From Pseudomonas entomophila (lineage in GTDB: Bacteria; Pseudomonadota; Gammaproteobacteria; Pseudomonadales; Pseudomonadaceae), in the NCBI RefSeq assembly GCF_013523125.1, contig NZ_JAAMQJ010000029.1, positions 1 to 60,175 of the forward strand: a stretch of 60,175 bases of DNA, read 5' to 3'. The notes beneath the pieces are model-generated. The model saw only the letters and a program-made list of their open reading frames with translations. It was not told where the DNA came from and made no database searches. Shown here in pieces: positions 1 to 8,023 of the stretch (position 1 is the first letter of the stretch; every line of letters starts with the position of its first letter). Both the position numbers and the translations under genes were made by a program.

Positions 1-448
1 ACAGAAGCCCCTCTTCCTCGAAGGCCGCCAACACCAGACTGGCCAGTTCGCTGGCCTTGGCATGATGGATGGGCAACAACGCCCGCTCCAGAGGCTCCAG
101 GTCCCTGCCCACGTTGACGTCGGCCCGGCGCTCGGCCAGTTCCGCCAACGGCGCGACCAGCAACACGTTGCCCTGCAGCCGACGGCCCAGGCCCTTGCTG
201 CTCAATATCAGGTCCAGCGCCTGCTCCCAAGGCACGTCTTGCAGGCGCAAGGTGACCTGCCCCTGGACCGCGTCACTGGCCACCAGGTTGATGTCAGCGT
301 GATCTGCCAGCACCTGCAAGGCCGCGCGCACCTCCACGTCCTGAAAATGCAGTGTCAACGGCTCATCCCGAACGTCGGCCAGACTTGCTGTCATGGCCCC
401 CATCATCACTGCGCCCATCGCCCATCCGCGTCCATTCATCCGTTTCAT
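1..448 (-). CDS. pilQ: Type IV pilus secretin PilQ, N-terminal part (runs off the window)
   Basis: The last gene of the pil operon; its C-terminal secretin domain lies beyond base 1. Secretins form the outer-membrane channel for the pilus or for DNA uptake. The start at 448 gives a signal peptide of about 24 residues (basic start MKRMNGRGW, then a Met/Ala-rich core ending in SLA). A secretin/TonB short N-terminal (STN) domain follows at once (LHFQDVEVRAALQVLAD, then VTLRLQDVPWEQALDLIL). Longer family members such as P. aeruginosa PilQ have AMIN domains between signal peptide and STN; here there is no room for them, as in HofQ-like short secretins. The start overlaps the end of the upstream gene by 86 bp. 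Start choice rests on the signal peptide. Confidence 0.85.
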   Translation of the reverse strand, partial: MKRMNGRGWAMGAVMMGAMTASLADVRDEPLTLHFQDVEVRAALQVLADHADINLVASDAVQGQVTLRLQDVPWEQALDLILSSKGLGRRLQGNVLLVAPLAELAERRADVNVGRDLEPLERALLPIHHAKASELASLVLAAFEEEGLL

Positions 449-1379
449 CCTTGGTTTTGCCATCGCGCAACCGCAACTCGCGCCGGCGTTCGCGCTGACC
501 TTCCCAGCCTTCGCTCACCGGCTCGCCCACCACCACGCGCTGTGCGTCGATGCTCAGCACGCGCCCCCCTTCGCGCCCCAGGCGAGCGCCGACGGCGACC
601 CGGTGCAAGTACCCTTTCTCGTCTAGGATCGCCTGGTACTGGCCATGTCGCGCCAGCACACCGACCATCTCCAGCTGTTCCAGCGGCAGGCGGGTCAAAC
701 CGTGCGCCCGGTGTGAGCCGACTGCCTGGAAAGGATCGTTGCCTGCCCAAGGCTCGTCTGCACGAGCAGGCTGGTGCGCCAGCGAAGCAGGCATGGGCAG
801 TGCGGTCTGCTCACTCTGGTACGCGTGTACCACCATCTGCCAGCGCAGCGTCGTCGTCGCCGCTGCCGGGTCGATCGGTCGTGCATGAAGCCGTTCCACG
901 CGCAGTAGCCGTAACTGGCCCAACCATTCGTCCAGCCACCGGCGCAGCATCGGGTAGGCACCTGCCACCTCGAGGTGCACGGGCACCACACGGTAGCCTT
1001 CACCGGCCTGCTCGTCCTTGACGTCGATACGCTCGAAGCGCAGCCCATACCGGTGCCCATGACTGGCCAGCTGCGCGATCAGCTCACTGGTTCCGTCGCC
1101 AGCCGCCAGTTGCCAATGCATCTCCTGCAGCGCCTGACGGGCCTGCTGAACCTGCTCGTCGAGCCTTCGCGACGGCTCGAGGGCGGCGACCTCGGCGGCA
1201 TGCCGCGCCATGAGCGACTCCCCCATCAGGCGTGCATGCTGAAGCCGCTCCAGGCCAGGGCCGATACTGAATGGGTAGCCTGCGCCCAGCAGCACAAGCA
1301 GAACGCTGCCCCACCATGACAGCCTGAGCGGCCATGGAAACGTGGCCACATGCTCCAGGCGTCGGCGCCAAGGGTTCAT
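363..1379 (-). CDS. pilP: PilO-PilP fusion, type IV pilus alignment-complex protein
   Basis: 338 residues that look like two pilus proteins in one chain. Residues 1-40 hold a short cytoplasmic start (MNPWRRRLEHV) and one membrane helix (LSWWGSVLLVLLGAGYPF). A coiled-coil stretch and a PilO-like periplasmic domain follow to about residue 190. After a linker come the PilP hallmarks: the DPFQ motif near residue 215, then a beta-domain with LPLEQLEMVGVL, YQAILDEKGYLHRVAVGARLG and RVLSIDAQRVVV. PilO partners PilN in the inner membrane, and PilP links them to PilQ, so a fusion would lock a 1:1 ratio. It lacks the PilP lipoprotein signal, which the fusion makes unnecessary. The start overlaps pilN by 4 bp (ATGA). 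The last 35 residues are polar low-complexity and overlap the pilQ signal peptide. Domain assignment is by pattern only. Confidence 0.75.
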   Translation of the reverse strand: MNPWRRRLEHVATFPWPLRLSWWGSVLLVLLGAGYPFSIGPGLERLQHARLMGESLMARHAAEVAALEPSRRLDEQVQQARQALQEMHWQLAAGDGTSELIAQLASHGHRYGLRFERIDVKDEQAGEGYRVVPVHLEVAGAYPMLRRWLDEWLGQLRLLRVERLHARPIDPAAATTTLRWQMVVHAYQSEQTALPMPASLAHQPARADEPWAGNDPFQAVGSHRAHGLTRLPLEQLEMVGVLARHGQYQAILDEKGYLHRVAVGARLGREGGRVLSIDAQRVVVGEPVSEGWEGQRERRRELRLRDGKTKDETDEWTRMGDGRSDDGGHDSKSGRRSG

Positions 1380-1912
1380 GAACGACTCCAGCGCATGTCC
1401 AGCGACACACGAAAGACCTGTGTGTCGCCCCGTGCCTGCAGGTCGTGCAAGGTGACCGCCCCCACCTCCGGCAGGGCCTGGAGCGCTTGCATCAGCTCAG
1501 CGACCAGCAGACCCGACGGTGCCTGTCCGGACAGGTGCAGGCGCTGCTGCTCGAACGTCAGCTCCGTCAATCGAAGACCGGCCGGCATGGCGGCTTCGAG
1601 CTGTCCGAGCAGGGCAGGCATGCCTGTACTGCTGGCACGCAACGCGGACAGTTCGGCCTGCTGCCGCGCCAAGTCCGTGAGCAGGGCCCTTGCGTCGCTG
1701 GCCCGTTGCCGAGACGTGTCGACCATCTGCAGGCGAGCCTCCCAGGACGCATTGGCCTGCTCCTGCTGCTGCAGGCGCTGACGCTGATGGCGTTCGCACA
1801 CCGCCAGCATCGCCATCGCGAGCAGGCAGACGGCAGTCAGCATGGCCAAGGATTGCCGCAGGGCAGCGCGGCGCCGTTGCGCTCGCCATGGCAGCAGGTT
1901 GAACGTTGTCAT
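1376..1912 (-). CDS. pilN: Type IV pilus inner-membrane protein PilN
   Basis: 178 residues starting MTTFNLLPWRAQRRR, which matches the conserved PilN N-terminus (NLLPWR, the short cytoplasmic peptide that docks in PilM). One transmembrane helix (about residues 22-38, SLAMLTAVCLLAMAMLAV) is followed by a long coiled coil and a small periplasmic ferredoxin-like domain (LRLTELTFEQQRLHLSGQ). An in-frame upstream start would add 35 Arg/Pro-rich residues lying inside pilM and was rejected. The start overlaps the pilM stop by 4 bp and the stop overlaps the next start by 4 bp, so the genes should be translationally coupled. With PilM and PilO/PilP it forms the inner-membrane alignment subcomplex. Confidence 0.85.
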   Translation of the reverse strand: MTTFNLLPWRAQRRRAALRQSLAMLTAVCLLAMAMLAVCERHQRQRLQQQEQANASWEARLQMVDTSRQRASDARALLTDLARQQAELSALRASSTGMPALLGQLEAAMPAGLRLTELTFEQQRLHLSGQAPSGLLVAELMQALQALPEVGAVTLHDLQARGDTQVFRVSLDMRWSRS

Positions 1913-2811
1913 CGCTCCAGCCCTCGCACGGCGAGGCAACTGGCCAGGGCCAGGCAGGACAGGGCCTCGCTCCCACCCTGGGGTCGCTCGACGCCGTCCA
2001 GGACAACGTCTGCCCAAGGATCGATGGGGCAGCAGGGGACGGCCAGCTGTGCGGCGATCGCCTCGTATCGCCGAGCGTCAGCACCCAGGACACCCAGGGC
2101 ATCCACACCCGGCCAATCCAGGCGAGGCGCGAGCCAGTGACGAGCGGCCTGAAGCCAGTTGCCCTGCTCGTCCATGGCCAGCACGTAGGATTGCGGCGCC
2201 TGTTCGACGGGCCAGGCGTACAACGTCGCCCGCCGTTCTTGAAGGCGCATTAGCGCAGGTCGCTGCCCAGGCAACCCGTTCGTCAGGCGCCACAAGGCCA
2301 CCGCGTCGACCTCCACGATCGACGCCTTGAGTCCCGCGCCGTCCAGCGTGCTCGTCAATTCATCGAGCTGCGCCTGCCGACAGGCCGCGACCCAGACCTC
2401 GAGGCCGTCCGAGGCGGACCTCGAAGCGTCCGTGATGCAAAAGTCCAAGGCCACTTCGTCCAGCGAAAATGGCACGAAGCGGTCCGCATCGGCCAGCAAC
2501 CATGCCTCCATGGCGTCTTCGTCCAGCCCCTGCGGCACCTGGCGTGGCTTCACGATCACCTGGCTGGCAGGCAGCGACACCACCAGCCGGCCCTCGCCGA
2601 CCTGCTGGCGCGCCTGCCGTAATGCCATGGCCGTCGAGTCGGTCACCGGCGCACCGGGCGTCGTGACGGGCGTGCCGGGACAGGATTCGATCGCCCAGCC
2701 TTGAAGATGAACACGCCCCTGATGCCTGCGTACGCGCACCATGCGTACACAGTCGCCCTCCATTTCCAGCCCTACGACGGAACTGCACCCCCTGTTGAAG
2801 CATCCGAGCAT
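1909..2811 (-). CDS. pilM: Divergent PilM-like actin-fold protein
   Basis: First gene of the pilus operon, 300 residues, starting MLGCFNRGCSSVVGLEMEG. The start and position match PilM, the cytoplasmic actin/FtsA-like protein that binds the PilN tail. The usual nucleotide-binding start of PilM (GIDI-SSTSVK type) is degraded here to VVGLEMEGDCVRM, and the chain is shorter than the roughly 350 residues of P. aeruginosa PilM. Later family features remain: VVSLPASQVIVKPRQVP, EAWLLADADRFVPF and the VEVDAVALWRL segment. The putida-group pilus locus is generally reduced, so this protein may no longer bind ATP. Upstream in-frame codons reach the ponA promoter; 2811 is the start that gives the family N-terminus. 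Confidence 0.75.
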   Translation of the reverse strand: MLGCFNRGCSSVVGLEMEGDCVRMVRVRRHQGRVHLQGWAIESCPGTPVTTPGAPVTDSTAMALRQARQQVGEGRLVVSLPASQVIVKPRQVPQGLDEDAMEAWLLADADRFVPFSLDEVALDFCITDASRSASDGLEVWVAACRQAQLDELTSTLDGAGLKASIVEVDAVALWRLTNGLPGQRPALMRLQERRATLYAWPVEQAPQSYVLAMDEQGNWLQAARHWLAPRLDWPGVDALGVLGADARRYEAIAAQLAVPCCPIDPWADVVLDGVERPQGGSEALSCLALASCLAVRGLER

Positions 2812-2906
2812 CGTGACGTCCTTGTGCGTGTTCTGGTTCAGGCATTGCACCTGTCGGAGCCCAGGCCAAGCCCGTCGGCCGGTCACCCTGCCAGGTGAAA
2901 AATGCT

Positions 2907-2912
2907 TATAAT
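2907..2912 (+). promoter_or_regulatory. Probable -10 box (TATAAT) of the ponA promoter
   Basis: A perfect TATAAT sits 70 bp before the TTG start of ponA, with TG four bases upstream (TGCTTATAAT), which resembles an extended -10. No good -35 is seen at 17 bp. An in-frame ATG at 2895 lies upstream of this box and so should not be transcribed from it. Confidence 0.55.
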
Positions 2913-2981
2913 GCCCAGCGATCTTTCCTGTTCGCCGGCCCCCGCGCGCCCTCCATTTCCCAACCTGGACACCCAAAAGCC

Positions 2982-5432
2982 TTGATACGCCTGCTGAAGT
3001 TCTTCTGGTGGTCTTTCGTCGCTGTCATCTGTGCGCTGGTACTCGGTGTAAGCGGTGCGTTTCTCTACCTTAGCCCGAGCCTGCCTTCGGTCGACGCGCT
3101 GCGAAGCATCCAGTTGCAGATACCGCTGAGGGTCTTCAGCAGCGACGGCAAGCTGATCGCCGAATTCGGCGAAATGCGTCGCTCGCCGATCCGCTTCGAT
3201 GAAATTCCCCCACAGTTCATTCAGGCGCTTCTGTCAGCCGAGGACGATAACTTCCTCAACCACTATGGGGTCGACCCCAGCAGCCTGATGCGCGCGGCCA
3301 CCCAACTGGTCAAGTCCGGGCACATCCAGACCGGCGGCAGTACGATCACCATGCAGGTGGCGAAGAACTTCTTCCTGAGCAGCGAACGCAGCTTCTCGCG
3401 CAAGACCACCGAGATCCTGCTGGCCTTGCAGATCGAGCGCGAGCTGACCAAGGACGAGATCCTCGAGCTGTACGTCAACAAGATCTACCTGGGCAACCGT
3501 GCCTACGGGATCGAGGCTGCCGCACAGGTCTACTACGGCAAGTCGATTCGTGACGTGAGCCTGGCGCAGATGGCCATGATCGCCGGTCTGCCCAAGGCGC
3601 CTTCGCGCTTCAATCCGCTGGCCAACCCGGTGCGCGCCAAGGAACGCCGCGACTGGATCCTGGGCCGCATGTACCGCCTGGGCAAGATCGACCAGGCCAG
3701 CTACCAGGCCGCCCTGGCCGAGCCGCTCAATGCCAGCTACCACGTGCCGACGCCGGAAGTGAACGCGCCGTGGATCGCCGAGATGGCGCGCGCGGAAATG
3801 GTCGGCCGCTATGGCAGCGAGGCCTACACCGAAGGTTTCCGCGTCACCACCACCGTGCCGAGCGACCTGCAGGAGATGGCCAACAGTGCCGTGCTCGACG
3901 GCCTGACCGCCTACGATGAGCGCCACGGCTACCGCGGTCCGGAAGCCCGCTACCCCGGCAAGACGTTCGCCGAATGGCAGCGCGTGCTGGGCAAGCAACG
4001 CAACCTGGGCGGCCTGGAGCCGGCCATCGTGATGCAAGTCACCAAGACCGGCCTGTTGGTGATGACTCGAGGCGGCAAGGAAGAGCAGGTGGCCTGGGAC
4101 ACCCTCAAATGGGCGCGGCCGCACCTGAACGTCAACAGCCTGGGCCGCGCGCCCACCTCACCGGCCGACGTCGCTCAAGCCGGCGACCTGATTCGCGTGC
4201 AGCGGCTGGCCGACGGCACGCTGAAGTTCAGCCAGGTGCCGGGCGCACAAAGCGCCCTGGTGACCCTTGATCCCACCAGCGGCGCCATCCGCGCCCTGGT
4301 CGGCGGTTTCTCCTTCGAGCAGAGCAACTACAACCGCGCGGTGCAGGCCAAGCGTCAGCCAGGCTCGAGCTTCAAGCCGTTCATCTACAGCGCGGCGCTC
4401 GACAGCGGCTACACCGCCGCCAGCCTGGTCAACGATGCGCCGATCGTCTTCGTCGACCCGTCCGTCGACAAGGTCTGGCGCCCGAAGAACGACACCAACA
4501 CGTTCCTGGGCCCGATCCGCATGCGCGAGGCGCTGTACAAGTCGCGCAACCTGGTGTCCATCCGCCTGCTGCAGGCGATGGGCGTGGACAAGACCATCGA
4601 CTACATCGCCCAGTTCGGCTTCAACAAGCAGGACCTGCCACGCAACCTGTCCTTGGCGCTGGGCACCGCCACGTTGACGCCCATGGAGATCGCCACCGGC
4701 TGGAGCACCTTCGCCAACGGGGGTTACAAGATTAGCCCTTACCTGATCGAGCGCATCGAAAGTCGCTCGGGCGAAACGCTGTTCACCGCCAACCCGGCGC
4801 GCGTGCCGCACACCCAGCAGGACCAGGCAGGTATCGCTGCGCCGGAGCAGCCATTCGACGTCCAGCTGCCAGGGGAAGCCGCACCCGCCAATACCCAGCT
4901 GGCCGCCACCCCGCCACTGTCCCAGATCGCCGAGCGCATCATCGACGGTCGCACCACCTACATCCTGACCAGCATGCTGCAGGACGTCATCAAGCGCGGC
5001 ACCGGGCGTCGCGCCCTGGCGCTGGGCCGTGACGACCTGGCCGGCAAGACCGGGACCACCAACGAGTCCAAGGATGCCTGGTTCTCCGGGTACAACGCCG
5101 ACTACATGACAACGGTCTGGTCCGGCTTCGATCAACCCGAGACCCTGGGTCGCCGTGAGTACGGCGGCACCGTGTCGCTGCCGATCTGGATGCACTTCAT
5201 GGGGGCGGCGCTCAAGGGCAAGCCCAGCCATCCACCGGCCGAACCGGACGGCATCCTGAGCCTGCGCGTTGATCCGGTCAGTGGTCGTGCGGCCAGACCG
5301 GACACGCCCAACGCCTACTTCGAGCTGTTCAAGGCCGAGGACTCGCCCCCGTCATCTGGCGAGCTGGGCAATGGCGTGGCACCGGGCAGCCCGCTGCCGG
5401 CCGACGAAGCGACGCCGATGGACCTGTTCTGA
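2982..5432 (+). CDS. ponA: Penicillin-binding protein 1A, bifunctional peptidoglycan synthase
   Basis: 816 residues. It polymerises lipid II into glycan strands and cross-links the peptides in the periplasm. A short cytoplasmic start (LIRLLKFFWW) leads into one membrane anchor. The GT51 transglycosylase domain has SAEDDNFLNHYGVD (catalytic Glu) and GGSTITMQVAKN, with KIYLGNRAYGIEAAAQVYYGK after it. An OB-like insert precedes the transpeptidase domain, whose motifs are PGSSFKPFIY (SxxK), SRN and KTGTTNESKD (KTG). The start is a TTG at 2982, because the in-frame ATG at 2895 lies upstream of the -10 box and Pseudomonas homologues begin at this Leu-Ile-Arg-Leu stretch. It is divergent from the pil operon, an arrangement common in gammaproteobacteria. 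Confidence 0.95.
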   Translation: MIRLLKFFWWSFVAVICALVLGVSGAFLYLSPSLPSVDALRSIQLQIPLRVFSSDGKLIAEFGEMRRSPIRFDEIPPQFIQALLSAEDDNFLNHYGVDPSSLMRAATQLVKSGHIQTGGSTITMQVAKNFFLSSERSFSRKTTEILLALQIERELTKDEILELYVNKIYLGNRAYGIEAAAQVYYGKSIRDVSLAQMAMIAGLPKAPSRFNPLANPVRAKERRDWILGRMYRLGKIDQASYQAALAEPLNASYHVPTPEVNAPWIAEMARAEMVGRYGSEAYTEGFRVTTTVPSDLQEMANSAVLDGLTAYDERHGYRGPEARYPGKTFAEWQRVLGKQRNLGGLEPAIVMQVTKTGLLVMTRGGKEEQVAWDTLKWARPHLNVNSLGRAPTSPADVAQAGDLIRVQRLADGTLKFSQVPGAQSALVTLDPTSGAIRALVGGFSFEQSNYNRAVQAKRQPGSSFKPFIYSAALDSGYTAASLVNDAPIVFVDPSVDKVWRPKNDTNTFLGPIRMREALYKSRNLVSIRLLQAMGVDKTIDYIAQFGFNKQDLPRNLSLALGTATLTPMEIATGWSTFANGGYKISPYLIERIESRSGETLFTANPARVPHTQQDQAGIAAPEQPFDVQLPGEAAPANTQLAATPPLSQIAERIIDGRTTYILTSMLQDVIKRGTGRRALALGRDDLAGKTGTTNESKDAWFSGYNADYMTTVWSGFDQPETLGRREYGGTVSLPIWMHFMGAALKGKPSHPPAEPDGILSLRVDPVSGRAARPDTPNAYFELFKAEDSPPSSGELGNGVAPGSPLPADEATPMDLF

Positions 5433-5446
5433 TCGCGGGCGTCGAG

Positions 5447-5460
5447 GGGCCTTCGGGCCC
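5447..5460 (+). other. UUCG-tetraloop hairpin after ponA
   Basis: GGGCC-TTCG-GGCCC, 14 bp after the ponA stop. A stable small hairpin likely to protect the mRNA 3' end ahead of the main terminator; it has no T tract of its own. Confidence 0.5.
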
Positions 5461-5496
5461 GGTCACCCGGGCGCCCAGACGCGATCGGCCATGAAC

Positions 5497-5532
5497 GAAA
5501 AAGCCCTGGCGCTCACGCACCAGGGCTTTTTC
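5497..5532. terminator. Bidirectional terminator between ponA and maeB
   Basis: A 13-bp perfect stem (GAAAAAGCCCTGG at 5497-5509 and CCAGGGCTTTTTC at 5520-5532) with a 10-base loop. The A and T runs make it work for both convergent genes; the maeB stop is 18 bp away. Confidence 0.9.
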
Positions 5533-5549
5533 ATGACACGCCCGGTGGA

Positions 5550-6818
5550 TCAGCCGTTGAACACGTCATCCACGCTCTTGAGCGGGTAGTGCTTCGGATA
5601 CGGCAGGGTCGCGACGCCGGACTCGATGGCGGCCTTGGCCACGGCATCCGAGACCACGGTGATCAGGCGTGCATCCATGGGCTTGGGAATGATGTACTCG
5701 CGACCGAAGCTCAGCGAGTCGACGCCGTAGGCCTCGCAGACCTCTTTGGGCACCGGCAGCTTGGCCAGGTCCTTCAGGGCGATGGCAGCCGCGATCTTCA
5801 TCTCTTCGTTGATGCGCTTGGCACGTACGTCCAGGGCACCACGGAAGATGAAGGGGAAGCCCAGGACATTGTTGACCTGGTTCGGGTAGTCGGAGCGACC
5901 GGTCGCCATGATCACGTCGTCACGAGTGGCGTGCGCCAGCTCGGGCTTGATCTCCGGGTCCGGGTTGGAGCAGGCGAAGACGATCGGGTTCGCCGCCATG
6001 GACGCCAGGCCTTCGGCGCTCAGCAGGTTCGGACCGGACAGGCCGACGAACACGTCGGCGCCTTGCAGGGCATCGGCCAGGGTGCGCTTGTCGGTGGCGT
6101 GAGCGAACTGGGCCTTGTACTGGTTCAGGTCTTCACGGCCGGCGTGGATGACGCCAGTGCGATCGATCATGAAGATGTTCTCGACCTTGGCGCCCATGCT
6201 GACCAGCAGCTTCATGCACGAGATGGCGGCAGCGCCAGCGCCCAGGCAGACGATCTGCGCGTCTTCCAGGGTCTTGCCGGCGATTTCCAGGGCGTTGATC
6301 ATGCCGGCTGCGGTGACGATCGCAGTGCCGTGCTGGTCATCGTGGAAGACCGGGATGTCGCACTGCTCGATCAGCGCGCGCTCGATCTCGAAGCATTCCG
6401 GCGCCTTGATGTCTTCCAGGTTGATGCCGCCGAAGGTGATGGAGATGCGCTTGACGGTGTCGATGAAGGCCTGGGGGCTTTCGGCATCGACTTCGATGTC
6501 GAACACATCCACGCCAGCGAAACGCTTGAACAGGACGCCCTTGCCTTCCATGACCGGCTTGGAGGCCAGCGGGCCCAGGTCGCCGAGGCCGAGAATGGCG
6601 GTGCCATCGGAGATCACCGCCACCAGGTTGCCCTTGCCGGTGTACGTGTAGGCCAGCTCAGGGTCACGGGCGATCTCGCGTACCGGCTCGGCGACACCTG
6701 GGCTGTAGGCCAGGGACAGGTCACGCGCGGTGGAGGTCGGCTTGGTGAGTTCGACGCTCAGTTTCCCTGGGCGAGGCTGGGCATGGTATTCGAGGGCGGC
6801 GGTTTTGAGATCTGACAT
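5550..6818 (-). CDS. maeB: NADP-type malic enzyme, short form
   Basis: 422 residues. It decarboxylates malate to pyruvate with reduction of NAD(P)+, supplying NADPH and linking the TCA cycle to pyruvate. Recognisable segments are SLAYSPGVAEPVREIA near the start, YTGKGNLVAVISDGTAILGLG, the Asp/His metal-site region CDIPVFHDDQHGTAIVT, and a Rossmann motif VCLGAGAAAISC. NPDPEIKPELA lies in the C-terminal half. The chain stops at about 420 residues, so it lacks the C-terminal phosphotransacetylase-like domain of the roughly 760-residue E. coli MaeB; this short form is normal in Pseudomonas. It is transcribed alone, convergent with ponA, and shares the terminator at 5497-5532. Confidence 0.92.
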   Translation of the reverse strand: MSDLKTAALEYHAQPRPGKLSVELTKPTSTARDLSLAYSPGVAEPVREIARDPELAYTYTGKGNLVAVISDGTAILGLGDLGPLASKPVMEGKGVLFKRFAGVDVFDIEVDAESPQAFIDTVKRISITFGGINLEDIKAPECFEIERALIEQCDIPVFHDDQHGTAIVTAAGMINALEIAGKTLEDAQIVCLGAGAAAISCMKLLVSMGAKVENIFMIDRTGVIHAGREDLNQYKAQFAHATDKRTLADALQGADVFVGLSGPNLLSAEGLASMAANPIVFACSNPDPEIKPELAHATRDDVIMATGRSDYPNQVNNVLGFPFIFRGALDVRAKRINEEMKIAAAIALKDLAKLPVPKEVCEAYGVDSLSFGREYIIPKPMDARLITVVSDAVAKAAIESGVATLPYPKHYPLKSVDDVFNG

Positions 6819-6983
6819 GAGGGCTTTCCGCTAATTGGACTGTTCTGACGGACCGCCGAGGATACGCAAAGAGCCAGGGAGCGACAAGACTGCCCGGTCA
6901 CTTGTGTCAAGACCCTCGTCCTACGACTTTACGCTAGGTTCGATGCCTGAACGGGCAGGTCACCAGGCTGCCAGGCGCGCCCT

Positions 6984-7799
6984 TCAGCGTACCTCGAGCA
7001 TGCTCGGGTCGGTCAGCGACATGCCCCAGCGCGGACCACTGCGCCTGCTCGAACCGACGCCGGCGCGCTCGCGCACCCAGCCCCGTACTTCCACCTGGCG
7101 CCCTCGAAGGCGCTCGAGCGTACTCATCGACAGCCGATCGCGCAGACGGTCCGGCACCCTCACCACCAGCCGGTCATCGAGCACCAGCGACACGCCCGAG
7201 GGTTGACGCCGCACCTGCACGACACGGCCGGCGACCACGGCAAAGCCGGGACGTCGTAGCTCGGCGGCCTGGCGCACGACCGCCCGTCGCCACAGCCCGG
7301 CACCTGCCTCCCGGGCCTGGCGCTCGGCCTGTCGGTGACAGCGGTTCAGCGCCACGTTGGGCGCGATGGCCACGCGGTAGCCCAGGCCTTCGCTGAGCAA
7401 CCGGGCCTCGAGATTCTGGCCATCTCGGCCATAGGCATGGGCCAGCAGCCGGCCGTAGTGATCGGTGCGCTCCTTGCCCACCACCAGGCCGAGACGCCCG
7501 CCATTGGCCTTGACCAGCGCCCGCAGCCGCTGCCGGGCGGCCTCGGCGAACGGTTCGCTGAGCTGACCACGACGACCGATCTCCGGCGCATTGATCCCGA
7601 TCAGGCGCACACTGCGCCCATCGGTCAAGCGAAGCGTATCGCCGTCCACGACCTGGCGAACAATCGCCTGCTGCACCCGACCCGGCGGGGCACACCGTAC
7701 CTCGGCCTGGGCAGGCCACCCCCAGATCGCGGCCATGAAAAAGGCGCCCACGAGGGGCGCCTTCTGGTGCAGCGGTGCGAAGCCCAGAGGGTTCGCCAT
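6984..7799 (-). CDS. Secreted thermonuclease (SNase)-family nuclease
   Basis: 271 residues from the ATG at 7799. The signal-peptide-like N-terminus ends WGWPAQA. The SNase domain follows: VVDGDTLRL, VRLIGINAPEIG (active-site Arg and Glu region) and TDHYGRLLAHAYG (second active-site Arg), then ARLLSEGLGYRV. It should cleave RNA and DNA in the periplasm or outside. Beyond about residue 185 there is a second beta-rich OB-like domain (AGRVVQVRRQPSG, VEVRGWVRERAG), whose role I cannot name. The gene starts 8 bp after rpmE. The rpmE terminator hairpin (7741-7763) falls inside the codons of the signal peptide. A shorter start at 7736, just beyond that hairpin, is possible but would give a signal peptide with no basic residues. 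Confidence 0.82.
   Translation of the reverse strand: MANPLGFAPLHQKAPLVGAFFMAAIWGWPAQAEVRCAPPGRVQQAIVRQVVDGDTLRLTDGRSVRLIGINAPEIGRRGQLSEPFAEAARQRLRALVKANGGRLGLVVGKERTDHYGRLLAHAYGRDGQNLEARLLSEGLGYRVAIAPNVALNRCHRQAERQAREAGAGLWRRAVVRQAAELRRPGFAVVAGRVVQVRRQPSGVSLVLDDRLVVRVPDRLRDRLSMSTLERLRGRQVEVRGWVRERAGVGSSRRSGPRWGMSLTDPSMLEVR
7737..7763 (-). terminator. Intrinsic terminator of rpmE, inside the next gene's 5' end
   Basis: On the minus strand AAGGCGCCC, loop, GGGCGCCTT, then TTTC; stem arms at 7755-7763 and 7741-7749. It lies 45-71 bp after the rpmE stop and overlaps the first codons of the SNase gene, so it should limit read-through into that gene. Confidence 0.75.
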
Positions 7800-7807
7800 G
7801 CGCCTGC

Positions 7808-8023
7808 TTACTTCTTGGTACCGAACATGCCGAAGCGGTCGGCGAACTTCTGTACGCGACCACCGGTGTCCAGGACTTTCTGCTTGCCGGTGTAGAAGGG
7901 GTGGCACTGCGAGCACACGTCGATCGCCAGCGGCTTGGCCAGGGTCGAACGGGTCTCGAACTTGCTGCCGCAGCTGCAGGTCACTTCTACAACTTCGTAA
8001 TTCGGGTGGATATCTGCTTTCAT
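7808..8023 (-). CDS. rpmE: 50S ribosomal protein L31 (bL31), zinc-binding form
   Basis: 71 residues starting [16 protein letters not shown] and ending RFGMFGTKK, the standard bL31 ends. Four cysteines (16, 18, 37, 40) form the zinc ribbon, so this is the Zn-containing C+ paralogue; a zinc-free paralogue would be expected elsewhere and is usually Zur-controlled. The ATG at 8023 has GAGGAAG about 6 bases upstream. A GTG two codons earlier is in frame but lies in the ribosome-binding site. A terminator follows at 7737-7763. Confidence 0.97.
   Translation of the reverse strand: MKADIHPNYEVVEVTCSCGSKFETRSTLAKPLAIDVCSQCHPFYTGKQKVLDTGGRVQKFADRFGMFGTKK

Noticed and set aside
2895..2981. N-terminal extension of PBP1A
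   Set aside because: Lies at and upstream of the likely promoter; not present in homologues.
5550..6818. Truncation of MaeB because the phosphotransacetylase domain is absent
   Set aside because: The short form of about 420 residues is normal in Pseudomonas; the stop is followed by a good terminator.
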